Positions 42,031-51,234 of a DNA stretch of 64,000 bases are shown one piece after another. The DNA is from Jejubacter sp036620675. GTDB taxonomy: Bacteria > Pseudomonadota > Gammaproteobacteria > Enterobacterales > Enterobacteriaceae. The notes below the pieces were generated by a model. That model saw only the letters and a program-made list of their open reading frames with translations. It searched no databases and was not told where the DNA came from. Positions within the stretch are counted from its first letter, which is position 1; each line of letters starts with the position of its first letter. The translations under genes and the position numbers were made by a program. Location of the stretch: assembly GCA_036620675.1 (NCBI GenBank), contig JAZHEE010000010.1. One strand, written 5' to 3'.

Positions 42031-43073
42031 TGGACTGGAATAATCTCACCTGGCTGCACGGGCAGCCGCAGGCGACCGGGCAGCTGAAAGCCAGCCCGGA
42101 AGACTTTGTGGTGACGGAAGATCTGGGATTCGCGCCGGATGGCGACGGGGAGCACCTGCTGGTGCGCATTCTGAAAAAAGAGTGCAATACCCGTTTCGTT
42201 GCCGATATGCTGGCGAAGTATTTGAAAGTTCATGCCCGCGAGGTGAGCTTCGCCGGTCAGAAAGACCGGCATGCGGTGACGGAACAGTGGTTCTGCGTGC
42301 GGCTGCCTGGCACATCGATGCCCGATCTCAGCGGCTTTCAGCCGGAAGGTTGCCAGGTGCTGGAATATGCCCGCCATCGCCGTAAGCTGCGTACCGGCGC
42401 GCTGAAAGGCAACGCTTTTACTCTGGTGTTGCGGGAAGTGACCGGACGCGCTGAAATAGAGCAGCGCCTGAATGCCATTCTGCGCCAGGGCGTGCCAAAC
42501 TATTTTGGGGCTCAGCGCTTCGGCCATGGCGGGAATAATCTGCACCAGGCCCGGCGCTGGGCTCAGAGCAATACGCCGGTGCGCGATCGCAATAAGCGAA
42601 GCTTCTGGCTTTCTGCGGCGCGCAGCGCCATGTTTAATCAGATAGTCAGCGAACGTCTGAAAAAACCGACCTTTAATCAGGTGATTGACGGCGATGCGCT
42701 ACAATTGTCCGGTCGCGGCAGCTGGTTTGTGGCGAGCGAAGAAGAGCGGCCCGAGCTGCAACGGCGGGTGGATGACGGTGAACTGATGATCACCGCCGCA
42801 TTGCCGGGGCGCGGCGAGTGGGGCAGTCGCCGCGAGGCGCTGGCCTTCGAACAGCAGGTGCTGGCGGGCGAAGCGGATCTACAGGGCCTGCTGGAGCGCG
42901 AAAAAGTCGACGCGGCGCGCAGGGCTATGCTGCTCTATCCCCGGGACCTGACATGGAACTGGTGGGATGATGTCACGCTGGAACTGAACTTCTGGCTGCC
43001 GGCGGGCAGTTTCGCAACCAGCGTGGTTCGGGAACTAATCAACACGGGTGACTATGCGAATATTGCTGAGTAA
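42027..43073 (+). CDS. truD: TruD tRNA pseudouridine(13) synthase
   Basis: A 348-residue pseudouridine synthase that modifies U13 of tRNA-Glu. The catalytic aspartate is in SFAGQKDRHAVTEQW. Other conserved parts are GALKGNAFTLVLR, GVPNYFGAQRFGHGGNNL, and the insertion domain followed by LPAGSFATSVVRELI. I keep the first of two adjacent ATG codons because MMDWNN aligns with the E. coli start. Its end overlaps surE by 20 bases. Confidence 0.95.
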   Translation: MMDWNNLTWLHGQPQATGQLKASPEDFVVTEDLGFAPDGDGEHLLVRILKKECNTRFVADMLAKYLKVHAREVSFAGQKDRHAVTEQWFCVRLPGTSMPDLSGFQPEGCQVLEYARHRRKLRTGALKGNAFTLVLREVTGRAEIEQRLNAILRQGVPNYFGAQRFGHGGNNLHQARRWAQSNTPVRDRNKRSFWLSAARSAMFNQIVSERLKKPTFNQVIDGDALQLSGRGSWFVASEEERPELQRRVDDGELMITAALPGRGEWGSRREALAFEQQVLAGEADLQGLLEREKVDAARRAMLLYPRDLTWNWWDDVTLELNFWLPAGSFATSVVRELINTGDYANIAE

Positions 43074-43815
43074 CGATGACGGGATCCATGCACCGGGCAT
43101 TCAGGTGCTGGCTAAGGCGCTGCGTGAATTCGCGCAGGTCCAGGTCGTTGCTCCTGACAGAAATCGCAGCGGCGCTTCGAACGCGCTAACGCTGGAGTCG
43201 CCGTTACGCACCTTTACTCATCCCAACGGCGATATTTCGGTACAGATGGGCACCCCCGCTGACTGCGTTTTCCTGGGCGTGAACGCCTTAATGCGCCCCG
43301 GCCCCGATGTGGTGGTTTCCGGCATTAACGCCGGGCCGAACCTGGGGGACGACGTTATCTATTCCGGCACCGTCGCGGCAGCGATGGAAGGGCGCCATCT
43401 GGGGCTCCCCGCGCTGGCGGTTTCACTGGATGGCCACCAGCATTATGAAACAGCGGCGGCGGTGACCTGCGCGATTCTGCGCGGCCTGACTCGCGAGCCG
43501 CTGCGTACCGGTCGTGTACTTAATATTAACGTTCCCGATCTACCGCTCAGCGAGCTTCGGGGGCTGCGAGTGACTCGCTGCGGCAGCCGTCATCCGGCGA
43601 ATTCGGTGATTCCGCAGCAGGATCCCCGCGGTAATACCCTGTACTGGATTGGCCCACCCGGCGAGGCCTGCGATATCGGCCCCGATACCGACTTTGCCGC
43701 GGTGAAGCAGGGGTATGTCGCCATGACGCCGCTACAGGTGGATCTTACCGCTTACGGCGCGCAGGAGGTGGTTAGCGCCTGGATTTCCCGGGCAGGGGTT
43801 GAGACGCAATGGTGA
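43054..43815 (+). CDS. surE: SurE 5'/3'-nucleotidase
   Basis: A 253-residue metal-dependent nucleoside monophosphate phosphatase and exopolyphosphatase of the stationary-phase survival cluster. It opens MRILLSNDDGIHAPG with the metal-binding aspartate pair, followed by APDRNRSGASN, VVSGINAGPNLGDDVIYSGTVAAAMEG and ALAVSLDGH. I chose the ATG at 43054, which gives the E. coli length; an in-frame GTG lies two codons earlier. The start is inside truD and the stop overlaps pcm. Confidence 0.96.
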   Translation: MRILLSNDDGIHAPGIQVLAKALREFAQVQVVAPDRNRSGASNALTLESPLRTFTHPNGDISVQMGTPADCVFLGVNALMRPGPDVVVSGINAGPNLGDDVIYSGTVAAAMEGRHLGLPALAVSLDGHQHYETAAAVTCAILRGLTREPLRTGRVLNINVPDLPLSELRGLRVTRCGSRHPANSVIPQQDPRGNTLYWIGPPGEACDIGPDTDFAAVKQGYVAMTPLQVDLTAYGAQEVVSAWISRAGVETQW

Positions 43816-44435
43816 CAGGACGCGTTCAGACGCTGGTTGAACAACTGAGGACACAGGGCATCAGGGATGAAAAGGTGCTGGACGCTATCGCCCGGGTGCC
43901 GCGCGAAAAGTTCGTCGACGAAGCCTTTGAGCACAAAGCCTGGGACAATGTGGCATTGCCCATCGGTTCCGGGCAGACGATTTCGCAGCCTTATATGGTT
44001 GCCCGTATGACCGAATTGCTGGAGCTAACGCCAGACTCGCGGGTGCTGGAGATAGGTACAGGTTCGGGCTATCAGACCGCCATCCTGGCGCATCTGGTGC
44101 ATCATGTCTGCTCGGTAGAGCGGATTAAAGGGCTGCAGTGGCAGGCGCGTCGCCGCCTTAAGCAGCTGGATTTACACAATGTTTCAACCCGTCATGGCGA
44201 TGGCTGGCAGGGGTGGAAGGCACGCGCCCCGTTTGACGCCATCATTGTGACGGCTGCGCCGCCTGAAATACCGACTGCGCTAATGGCACAGCTCGATGAA
44301 GGCGGCATTCTGGTCCTGCCGGTGGGCGACGAACAGCAGTATCTGAAGCGGGTTCGTTGCCGGGCAGGCGAATATATCATCGACACTGTTGAAGCCGTGC
44401 GCTTTGTTCCCCTTGTGAGGGGGGAGCTGGCTTAA
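43809..44435 (+). CDS. pcm: Protein-L-isoaspartate O-methyltransferase
   Basis: A 208-residue methyltransferase that uses SAM to repair L-isoaspartyl residues in aged proteins. Motif I is VLEIGTGSGYQTAILA. Also visible are LPIGSGQTISQPYMVARMTEL, HGDGWQGW, FDAIIVTAAPPEIP, and the C-terminal EGGILVLPVG-like motif (EGGILVLPVGDEQQYLKR). It overlaps the end of surE, so translation is coupled, and it precedes nlpD and rpoS as in E. coli. Confidence 0.96.
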   Translation: MVTGRVQTLVEQLRTQGIRDEKVLDAIARVPREKFVDEAFEHKAWDNVALPIGSGQTISQPYMVARMTELLELTPDSRVLEIGTGSGYQTAILAHLVHHVCSVERIKGLQWQARRRLKQLDLHNVSTRHGDGWQGWKARAPFDAIIVTAAPPEIPTALMAQLDEGGILVLPVGDEQQYLKRVRCRAGEYIIDTVEAVRFVPLVRGELA

Positions 44436-44567
44436 GTCCCGGAAATTTCCGGTTTAACTCTCTGGTCGTCGGGGTATGGTGGTGTGATGTCGTACCTTAT
44501 CGCCGACGCCGATAGATAAGTCGCAGTGTCTGGCTGGCATTAATCAGATTTTATTCCTGGGGGAGCT

Positions 44568-45782
44568 ATGAGCGCGGGAAGCCCTAACTTCAAATTACGT
44601 CGGATTGCGACATTATCGCTGGTGAGCCTGTGGCTGGCAGGCTGTTCCAATAACTCAACCCAGGCGCCGATCAGCTCGGTGGGGGATAATGGCGCGGGTT
44701 CCGGCGGCAGCGGCGGTATGGTGGTATCTCAGCCGCCACCGATTCAGAGTCAGCCTCAGCAGACGCAGCCGGTACAGCAGGCCCAGCCGGTACAGCAGGC
44801 CCAGCCGGTGCAGCAGGCCCAGCCGGTGCAGCAGGCTCAGCCGGTGCAGCAGGCTCAGCCGGTGCAGCAGGCCCAACCGGTACAGCAGGCCCAACCGGTA
44901 CAGCAGCAGAGCCAGCCGCCGTCCCAGCCGGTGAAAATGGAAAACGGCCGTATCGTCTATAACCGTAGCTATGGGGAAATCCCGAAAGGCAGCTATTCTG
45001 GTAGCACCTACACCGTTAAGCATGGCGATACCCTGTTCTATATCGCCTGGGTGACCGGCAACGATTTCCGCGATCTGGCCCAGCGTAACAATATTCAGCC
45101 GCCTTATGCCCTGAACGTGGGCCAGACTCTGCAGGTTGGCAACGCTTCTGGCGCGTCTATTACCGGCGGTAATGCGGTGACTGAGGCTGATGCTAAAGCC
45201 CAGGGGGTGGCAACGGCATCTGCACAAAATTCAAACGCAGCAGTTGCGTCTAAACCGACAATTACGTATTCTGAAGATTCAGGTGAACAGAGTGCTAATA
45301 AGATGTTGCCAAATAACTCGCCCGCGACAGGTTCTGTAGCGGCGCCAGTCACGGCACCAACGAACAGCACGGCCGAACCGACTGCCAGCAGTACGTCTAC
45401 CAGTTCGCCGATCTCATCATGGCGCTGGCCGACTGAAGGCAAGATTATCGAGAACTTCTCTGCCGCCGAAGGGGGCAATAAAGGGATCGATATCGCGGGT
45501 TCGAAGGGTCAGGCCGTCATCGCTACCGCCAGCGGGCGCGTAGTCTATGCCGGAAACGCTCTTCGTGGTTACGGTAATCTGATTATCATCAAGCATAATG
45601 ATGACTACCTGAGTGCCTACGCCCATAACGATACTATGCTGGTCCGGGAACAACAGGAAGTTAAGGCGGGGCAAAAAATCGCTACCATGGGTAGCACCGG
45701 AACCAGCTCAACACGTTTGCATTTTGAGATTCGTTACAAGGGGAAATCCGTAAACCCGCTGCGTTATTTACCGCAGCGATAA
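44568..45782 (+). CDS. nlpD: NlpD, murein hydrolase activator lipoprotein
   Basis: A 404-residue lipoprotein that activates the amidase AmiC at the division septum. The signal peptide ends with the lipobox LAGC (lipidated Cys26). A long low-complexity Gln/Pro region holds eight tandem six-residue repeats (QPVQQA, about residues 67-114). A LysM peptidoglycan-binding domain follows (YTVKHGDTLFYIAWVTGNDF), then a degenerate M23 domain (KGIDIAGSKGQAVIATASGR; STGTSSTRLHFEIRYKGKSV) in which typical zinc ligands are incomplete, as expected for NlpD. It is longer than the E. coli protein (379) largely because of the repeats. In E. coli the main rpoS promoter lies inside nlpD; I did not locate it here. 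Confidence 0.96.
   Translation: MSAGSPNFKLRRIATLSLVSLWLAGCSNNSTQAPISSVGDNGAGSGGSGGMVVSQPPPIQSQPQQTQPVQQAQPVQQAQPVQQAQPVQQAQPVQQAQPVQQAQPVQQAQPVQQQSQPPSQPVKMENGRIVYNRSYGEIPKGSYSGSTYTVKHGDTLFYIAWVTGNDFRDLAQRNNIQPPYALNVGQTLQVGNASGASITGGNAVTEADAKAQGVATASAQNSNAAVASKPTITYSEDSGEQSANKMLPNNSPATGSVAAPVTAPTNSTAEPTASSTSTSSPISSWRWPTEGKIIENFSAAEGGNKGIDIAGSKGQAVIATASGRVVYAGNALRGYGNLIIIKHNDDYLSAYAHNDTMLVREQQEVKAGQKIATMGSTGTSSTRLHFEIRYKGKSVNPLRYLPQR
44766..44909 (+). repeat. 18-bp tandem repeat within nlpD
   Basis: Eight consecutive 18-base units (consensus CAGCCGGTACAGCAGGCC) with few changes: third-position A/G and C/T changes, and CAA for CAG in units 7 and 8. Each encodes QPVQQA; the last encodes QPVQQQ. 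Near-identity between units suggests recent expansion by slippage or recombination. Confidence 0.95.
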
Positions 45783-45843
45783 GACCGGCAAAGTACGCTT
45801 GTGCCAGGTGCTTTGCCCAGGGATCACGGGTAGGAGCCACCTT

Positions 45844-46836
45844 ATGAGTCAGAATACGCTGAAGGTTCATGATTTAAATGAAGATGCGGAATTTGATGAG
45901 AACGGAGTAGAGGCTTTCAATGAGAAAGCCTTGAGTGAAGAGGAACCCAGTGATAACGACCTGGCAGAAGAAGAGCTGTTATCGCAGGGGGCTACACAGC
46001 GTGTCCTTGATGCAACGCAGCTCTATCTCGGGGAGATAGGTTTCTCCCCGCTGTTAACAGCCGAAGAAGAAGTTTACTTCGCTCGCCGTGCTCTGCGCGG
46101 TGACGTTGCCTCCCGCCGACGCATGATCGAAAGTAACCTGCGTCTGGTGGTGAAGATTGCCCGCCGTTACAGCAATCGTGGTCTGGCTTTGCTGGATCTG
46201 ATTGAGGAGGGGAATCTGGGGTTAATCCGCGCTGTGGAGAAGTTTGACCCCGAACGCGGCTTCCGCTTTTCAACCTATGCCACCTGGTGGATTCGCCAGA
46301 CCATCGAACGGGCGATTATGAATCAGACCCGGACGATCCGCCTGCCGATTCACATCGTGAAAGAGTTGAATGTCTATCTGCGCACCGCGCGCGAACTCTC
46401 CCATAAGCTTGACCATGAGCCAAGCGCTGAGGAGATCGCCGAGCAGCTGGACAAACCGGTGGATGACGTCAGTCGGATGCTGCGTCTGAATGAGCGTATC
46501 ACTTCGGTGGATACGCCGCTCGGCGGCGATTCGGAAAAAGCGCTGCTGGATATCCTGGCCGATGAAAAAGACAACGGCCCGGAAGACACCACCCAGGACG
46601 ATGACATGAAACAGAGCATCGTTAAGTGGCTGTTTGAACTGAACGCCAAGCAGCGTGAAGTGCTGGCGCGTCGCTTCGGCCTGCTGGGCTATGAAGCGGC
46701 GACCCTAGAAGACGTGGGGCGTGAAATTGGTCTGACCCGCGAACGCGTGCGTCAGATTCAGGTTGAAGGGCTGCGCCGGTTGCGTGAGATCCTTCAGACC
46801 CAGGGGCTGAACATCGAGGCCCTGTTCCGCGAATAA
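45844..46836 (+). CDS. rpoS: RpoS sigma-38 factor
   Basis: A 330-residue stationary-phase and general stress sigma factor. The start MSQNTLKVHDLNEDAEFDEN at 45844 follows GTAGGAGCCACC and matches E. coli. Region 1.2-2 includes DATQLYLGEIGFSPLLTAEEE and RFSTYATWWIRQTIERAIMN (-10 recognition). Region 3 follows, and region 4 has LEDVGREIGLTRERVRQIQVEG for the -35. It is nearly identical to the E. coli protein throughout. In E. coli it is controlled at transcription within nlpD, translation (leader sRNAs) and ClpXP/RssB proteolysis. A bidirectional terminator follows. Confidence 0.98.
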   Translation: MSQNTLKVHDLNEDAEFDENGVEAFNEKALSEEEPSDNDLAEEELLSQGATQRVLDATQLYLGEIGFSPLLTAEEEVYFARRALRGDVASRRRMIESNLRLVVKIARRYSNRGLALLDLIEEGNLGLIRAVEKFDPERGFRFSTYATWWIRQTIERAIMNQTRTIRLPIHIVKELNVYLRTARELSHKLDHEPSAEEIAEQLDKPVDDVSRMLRLNERITSVDTPLGGDSEKALLDILADEKDNGPEDTTQDDDMKQSIVKWLFELNAKQREVLARRFGLLGYEAATLEDVGREIGLTRERVRQIQVEGLRRLREILQTQGLNIEALFRE

Positions 46837-46856
46837 ATGCTTTATTCCGCATAAAA

Positions 46857-46889
46857 ATGCCCGCCGGTGCGAAACCGGCGGGCATTTTT
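46857..46889. terminator. Bidirectional terminator between rpoS and mutS
   Basis: ATGCCCGCCGGT (46857-46868) and ACCGGCGGGCAT (46874-46885) form a perfect 12-bp stem. TTTT follows on the plus strand, and a T-run also follows on the minus strand (from the AAAAA before the stem). It serves convergent rpoS and mutS. Confidence 0.93.
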
Positions 46890-46898
46890 CTTTGTGTT

Positions 46899-49457
46899 TT
46901 ATACCAGGCTTTTCAGGCGATAGAGCCAGTCCAGCGCCTGACGCGGCGAAAGGGTGTCGGGATCCAGCGACTCCAGCGCTTCCACGGCGGGAGAGGTCTC
47001 TTCCGCAGGCAATAGTGACATCTGGCTGCCGTCGACCTGGGTGGCCGCCGCGCTGCCGGAAATATGTTCCAGCTCGCGCAGCTTCTGACGCGCCCGTTTG
47101 ATTACCTCTTTCGGTACCCCGGCCAGCGCCGCTACCGCCAGACCGTAGCTCTTGCTGGCGGCGCCTTCCTGAACGCTGTGCATAAAGGCGATGGTATCGC
47201 CGTGCTCGACCGCATCGAGGTGGACGTTGGCCACGCCTTCCATTTTTTCCGGAAGCTGCGTCAGTTCGAAGTAGTGGGTGGCGAACAGCGTCATCGCCTT
47301 AATGCGGTTAGCCAGGCTTTCGGCGCAGGCCCAGGCCAGCGACAGACCGTCGTAAGTTGAGGTGCCGCGGCCGATCTCATCCATCAGTACCAGGCTTTCG
47401 GCGGTGGCGTTATGCAGAATATTGGCGGTCTCCGTCATCTCGACCATAAAGGTGGAACGGCCGGAGGCCAGATCGTCGGCAGCGCCGACCCGGGTAAAGA
47501 TCCGGTCAACCGGGCCGATTTCCGCCTCGGCCGCCGGCACGAAACTGCCGATCCAGGCCAGCAGTACAATCAGTGCGGTCTGGCGCATATAGGTGCTTTT
47601 ACCGCCCATATTCGGGCCGGTGATAATCAGCATACGCCGCTGGGCTGAAAGCGCGAGCGGGTTGGCGATAAACGGCTCTTTTAGCACCTGTTCCACCACC
47701 GGATGACGACCATCCACCAGGCGGATCCCCGGTTTGTCGCTAAAGGTGGGGCAGCTATAGTTCAGGGTCACGGCGCGCTCGGCCAGGTTAACCAGCACAT
47801 CGAGTTCCGCAAGCGCCGTGGCGCTCTGCTGAAGTTCCGCCAGGTGCGGCAACAGCAGATCGAACAGTTCGTCGTAAAGCTGTTTTTCCAGCGACAGGGC
47901 CTTTCCTTTCGAGGTCAGAACCTTGTCTTCGTACTCTTTCAGCTCCGGAATAATATAGCGCTCGGCGTTTTTCAGGGTCTGACGGCGCACGTAGTTCATC
48001 GGCACCATATGACTCTGACCGCGGGAAACCTGAATGTAGTAGCCGTGCACGGCGTTAAAGCCCACTTTCAGGGTATCGATGCCCAGCCGTTCGCGTTCGC
48101 GGATTTCCAGTTTTTCAAGGTAGTCGGTGGCGCCATCGGCCAGGGCGCGCCACTCGTCAAGTTCTGCGTTATAGCCAGGGGCGATCACGCCGCCGTCGCG
48201 CACCAGCACCGGCGGAGTATCAATAATGGCGCGCTCCAGCAGTTCACGCAGTTCGGTAAATTCCCCCATCTGTTCACGCAGGATCTGTACCGAATCCACC
48301 GCGACATCTGCCAGCAGCTCGCGCAATTCGGGGAGCTGCTGGAAGGCGTGGCGCATACGGGCAAGATCGCGCGGGCGGGCGGTACGCAGCGCCAGGCGCG
48401 CCAGAATACGCTCCAGATCGCCCACCTGGCGCAGCACCGGCTGAAGTTCCGCGCTGCGATCCTGGAGTACGGCGATAGCCTGCTGGCGACGCTTGAGTTT
48501 TGCAGTATCGCGAATGGGCATATGCAGCCAGCGCTTCAGCATACGGCTGCCCATGGGGGTGACCGTGAGATCCAGCACCGACGCCAGGGTATTTTCCGTT
48601 CCCCCTGCCAGGTTCTGGGTGATTTCCAGGTTGCGGCGGGTGGCGGCGTCCATCACGATACCGTCCTGCTGGCGTTCCATGGTGATGGCGCGGATATGGG
48701 GCAGGCTGGTGCGCTGGGTATCCTTCACGTACTGCAGCAGGCAGCCCGCGGCACAGAGTCCGCGCGCGGCGTTTTCCACCCCGAAGCCGGTGAGGTCCCG
48801 GGTACCGAACTGCAGGTTGAGCTGCTGGCGGGCGGTGGCGAGCTCAAACTCCCACAGCGGACGACGGCGCAGGCCGCGGCGTCCTTCAATCAGGCTCATT
48901 TCGCAGAAATCTTCGGCGTAGAGCAGCTCGGCGGGGTTGGTGCGCTGTAGCTCTGCGGCCATCGCTTCGCGGTCTTCCGGCTCAGTCAGACGGAAACGGC
49001 CGGAGCTGATATCCAGGGTCGCATAGCCAAAGCCTTTGGCATCCTGCCAGATGGCGGCCAGCAGGTTATCCTGACGTTCCTGCAGCAGCGCCTCGTCGCT
49101 GATGGTGCCCGGCGTTACGATACGTACGACCTTACGTTCCACCGGCCCTTTGGTGGTGGCCGGATCGCCGATCTGTTCGCAAATCGCCACCGATTCGCCC
49201 AGATTCACCAGCTTCGCCAGGTAGTTTTCTACCGCATGGTGGGGGACACCCGCCATCGGGATAGGTTCGCCGGCCGAGGCGCCGCGTTTGGTCAGGGAGA
49301 TATCGAGCAGTTGAGAGGCGCGTTTCGCATCGTCATAGAACAGTTCGTAGAAATCCCCCATTCGGTAGAACAGCAGAATATCGCGATGCTCCGCCTTCAG
49401 GCGCAGGTACTGCTGCATCATTGGGGTGTGAGAGTCTAAGTTTTCTATTGTACTCAT
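46899..49457 (-). CDS. mutS: MutS DNA mismatch recognition ATPase
   Basis: An 852-residue mismatch sensor that binds mispairs and recruits MutL. The mismatch-binding motif GDFYELF has Phe36 and Glu38. After the connector and lever/clamp domains come the ABC ATPase motifs: Walker A ITGPNMGGKSTYMRQTAL, Walker B SLVLMDEIGRGTSTYDG, and ATHYFELTQL. The C-terminal segment has the beta-clamp/tetramer region (TSPAVEALESLDPDTLSPRQ). One residue shorter than E. coli MutS. It is directly convergent with rpoS, without the variable genes that E. coli carries between them; an accessory island begins upstream of its start. Confidence 0.98.
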   Translation of the reverse strand: MSTIENLDSHTPMMQQYLRLKAEHRDILLFYRMGDFYELFYDDAKRASQLLDISLTKRGASAGEPIPMAGVPHHAVENYLAKLVNLGESVAICEQIGDPATTKGPVERKVVRIVTPGTISDEALLQERQDNLLAAIWQDAKGFGYATLDISSGRFRLTEPEDREAMAAELQRTNPAELLYAEDFCEMSLIEGRRGLRRRPLWEFELATARQQLNLQFGTRDLTGFGVENAARGLCAAGCLLQYVKDTQRTSLPHIRAITMERQQDGIVMDAATRRNLEITQNLAGGTENTLASVLDLTVTPMGSRMLKRWLHMPIRDTAKLKRRQQAIAVLQDRSAELQPVLRQVGDLERILARLALRTARPRDLARMRHAFQQLPELRELLADVAVDSVQILREQMGEFTELRELLERAIIDTPPVLVRDGGVIAPGYNAELDEWRALADGATDYLEKLEIRERERLGIDTLKVGFNAVHGYYIQVSRGQSHMVPMNYVRRQTLKNAERYIIPELKEYEDKVLTSKGKALSLEKQLYDELFDLLLPHLAELQQSATALAELDVLVNLAERAVTLNYSCPTFSDKPGIRLVDGRHPVVEQVLKEPFIANPLALSAQRRMLIITGPNMGGKSTYMRQTALIVLLAWIGSFVPAAEAEIGPVDRIFTRVGAADDLASGRSTFMVEMTETANILHNATAESLVLMDEIGRGTSTYDGLSLAWACAESLANRIKAMTLFATHYFELTQLPEKMEGVANVHLDAVEHGDTIAFMHSVQEGAASKSYGLAVAALAGVPKEVIKRARQKLRELEHISGSAAATQVDGSQMSLLPAEETSPAVEALESLDPDTLSPRQALDWLYRLKSLV

Positions 49458-49551
49458 CGGCTTGTGATGTCCATTTCCTTAATTTTTAATTAGTTAGTGG
49501 TTTTTGTAGTTATCATTAGGTTTCACTATGTCTCATCGAATATCATGAAAT

Positions 49552-49634
49552 CCTACATTTAAATGTAGGTTAAAGTGTAGCTTGCCAACCTGTGGCCTGG
49601 TAAAATATGGGCACATACAGTGCAACCTACATTT
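49552..49634 (+). promoter_or_regulatory. CCTACATTT sites upstream of the integrase
   Basis: A perfect 18-bp palindrome CCTACATTT-AAATGTAGG (49552-49569), with a further copy AACCTACATTTA (49623-49634) just before the integrase gene. Such repeated short sites beside a tyrosine recombinase gene are typical of arm-type integrase binding sites or of an autoregulatory operator. The actual attachment core was not identified. Confidence 0.5.
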
Positions 49635-49674
49635 ATGTTCATGACTGCATAAGGTGCATGATAACGGAGTCTTT

Positions 49675-50958
49675 ATGGTAGGAAAACAAGAGGGAAAGCC
49701 ACTTTCGTTTAAAGCGGTAGAAATGATGAAGCCTGGCGACAAAGATAAGGCTGATGTAGGCGAAAATCGTGGCTTACGTGTCTCCTGCGGTGCAACTGGG
49801 GTTAAGTCTTTTTTCTACCGTTACACAAGTCCTCTGACTGGCAAGCTTGCTCAGGTTAAAATTGGTAACTTTCCGCAGACTTCTCTCGCCGCTGCACGTC
49901 TCAAACTCCACGAATTAAAGCTCCTCCGACAGGAAGGTCGGTGCCCTGCGACTGAACTCAAACAAGATAAGCTCCAGCGTGCGATTGAAGTTGAACAGGC
50001 TAAGATCCCTGAATTGACCGTACAGGGATTGGTTGAACTGTATCTTACCGAACGTATTGAGGATCGTAAAACGAAGGACGGGAAGGTCATTCCCGGTGCC
50101 AGAAAGCCGAAAGGGCAGGCTGAGGTTCGTCGTACTCTCTATGGTGACGCTGTTAAAAGCTTAGGAACCCGGAATGCTGTTGATATTACGCGCCAGGATG
50201 TCATTAATTTAATCAATGGCATTGTAGCTCGAGGTGCAACCGTACAGGCAGGGAATGTACTGAGAGAGCTTTCACTCGCATATGAATTTGCAATTGGACT
50301 TGGGCGCTTTGATGACAGTTTTGCGAATCCAGCGCTGTTAGCGAAATCTAGCTTACGACAGACCAGAATCAAGCTCACAAACGGACGTGGAACACGAGTA
50401 CTGAGCGAGGACGAGCTTGCAAAATTCCTTAAATGGCTTCCGGGTTCGGCTTACACGCCAACGATTAAAAACGTGTTACGTCTGACTCTCTGGACCGGGT
50501 GTCGTACCGGTGAAGTCTGCAATATGGCATGGAAGGATGTTGATCTTGAAAAAGGCACCATTCATCTTAGAGAAACCAAAACAGGCATTAAGCGCTATGT
50601 GCAATTGTCCACTCAAGCCATCAACTTTTTGAAGATTCTGCGGCTTAATTCTGATACCTATCTTTTCCCTTCTTCTCGTACAAAATTACCTATACAGCAG
50701 AAATATCTTACCGAGAATGCCTGGCGTATGCGTGAGCAGGGGCAAATGCTGGATATACCGAGTTGGACGCCTCATGATCTAAGACGGACGGTACGGACAG
50801 GGTTATCACGATTACAATGTCCTAATGAAGTCGCTGAGGCTGTTCTTGGGCATACCAAAGGCGGAGTAGAAGGTATTTATAATCTATATAAATATGACGC
50901 TGAGTGTAAAAAATGGTTGCAGATATGGGCCGATTATTTAGACGCGCTTCTGGATTGA
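49675..50958 (+). CDS. P4-type tyrosine integrase
   Basis: A 427-residue site-specific recombinase of the P4/phage integrase group. The N-terminal DUF4102-like arm-binding part has VGENRGLRVSCGATGVKSFFYRY and LAQVKIGNFPQTSLAAARLK, followed by a SAM-like core-binding domain. The catalytic domain has Arg277 (WTGCRTGEVCNM), His367-x-x-Arg370 (TPHDLRRT), His393 (LGHTKGG) and the nucleophile Tyr402 (GVEGIYNLYKY), all present. I chose ATG at 49675 behind AACGGAG; a GTG 7 codons earlier is possible. It reads away from mutS into the CDI locus and marks an island whose other end is outside the window. No tRNA gene is adjacent. Confidence 0.93.
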   Translation: MVGKQEGKPLSFKAVEMMKPGDKDKADVGENRGLRVSCGATGVKSFFYRYTSPLTGKLAQVKIGNFPQTSLAAARLKLHELKLLRQEGRCPATELKQDKLQRAIEVEQAKIPELTVQGLVELYLTERIEDRKTKDGKVIPGARKPKGQAEVRRTLYGDAVKSLGTRNAVDITRQDVINLINGIVARGATVQAGNVLRELSLAYEFAIGLGRFDDSFANPALLAKSSLRQTRIKLTNGRGTRVLSEDELAKFLKWLPGSAYTPTIKNVLRLTLWTGCRTGEVCNMAWKDVDLEKGTIHLRETKTGIKRYVQLSTQAINFLKILRLNSDTYLFPSSRTKLPIQQKYLTENAWRMREQGQMLDIPSWTPHDLRRTVRTGLSRLQCPNEVAEAVLGHTKGGVEGIYNLYKYDAECKKWLQIWADYLDALLD

Positions 50959-51234
50959 CTGATCCGTACAGTCAGTCGGGACGAAGACTAATCCGTTTCC
51001 ATAGCGGTGTGAATACTATTTGAAGTGGTTTTGAATCATTATTTTGAAAAACATGATTATTCGATGTTTATTTTTCATTATCAGTCCGTTATCTGACCTG
51101 TAATCTCATGGGAGTGGACTGTTTTCCGTATCTGAGGCTCGTGCGGCGTTCACAAATGCAACAAAATGTGTTGAAATGGTTCATTTCGTGGAAAAAGTAC
51201 ACAGCATAATAACGATAAAATAACAGGATTAGGG
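50959..51234 (+). other. Gap between integrase and cdiB
   Basis: A 276-base AT-rich interval. It contains an inverted repeat GACTGA/TCAGTC next to the integrase stop and a short dyad GAAATG-gtt-CATTTC (51173-51187) before cdiB. The promoter of the cdi operon is probably here, but no clear -35/-10 pair stands out. Confidence 0.4.

Noticed and set aside
47703..48950. 415-codon plus-strand ORF opposite mutS
   Set aside because: Complement of conserved mutS codons; no start context or homology.
49458..49674. tRNA gene as integration target of the integrase
   Set aside because: No cloverleaf or tRNA 3' end could be recognised in the mutS-integrase gap.
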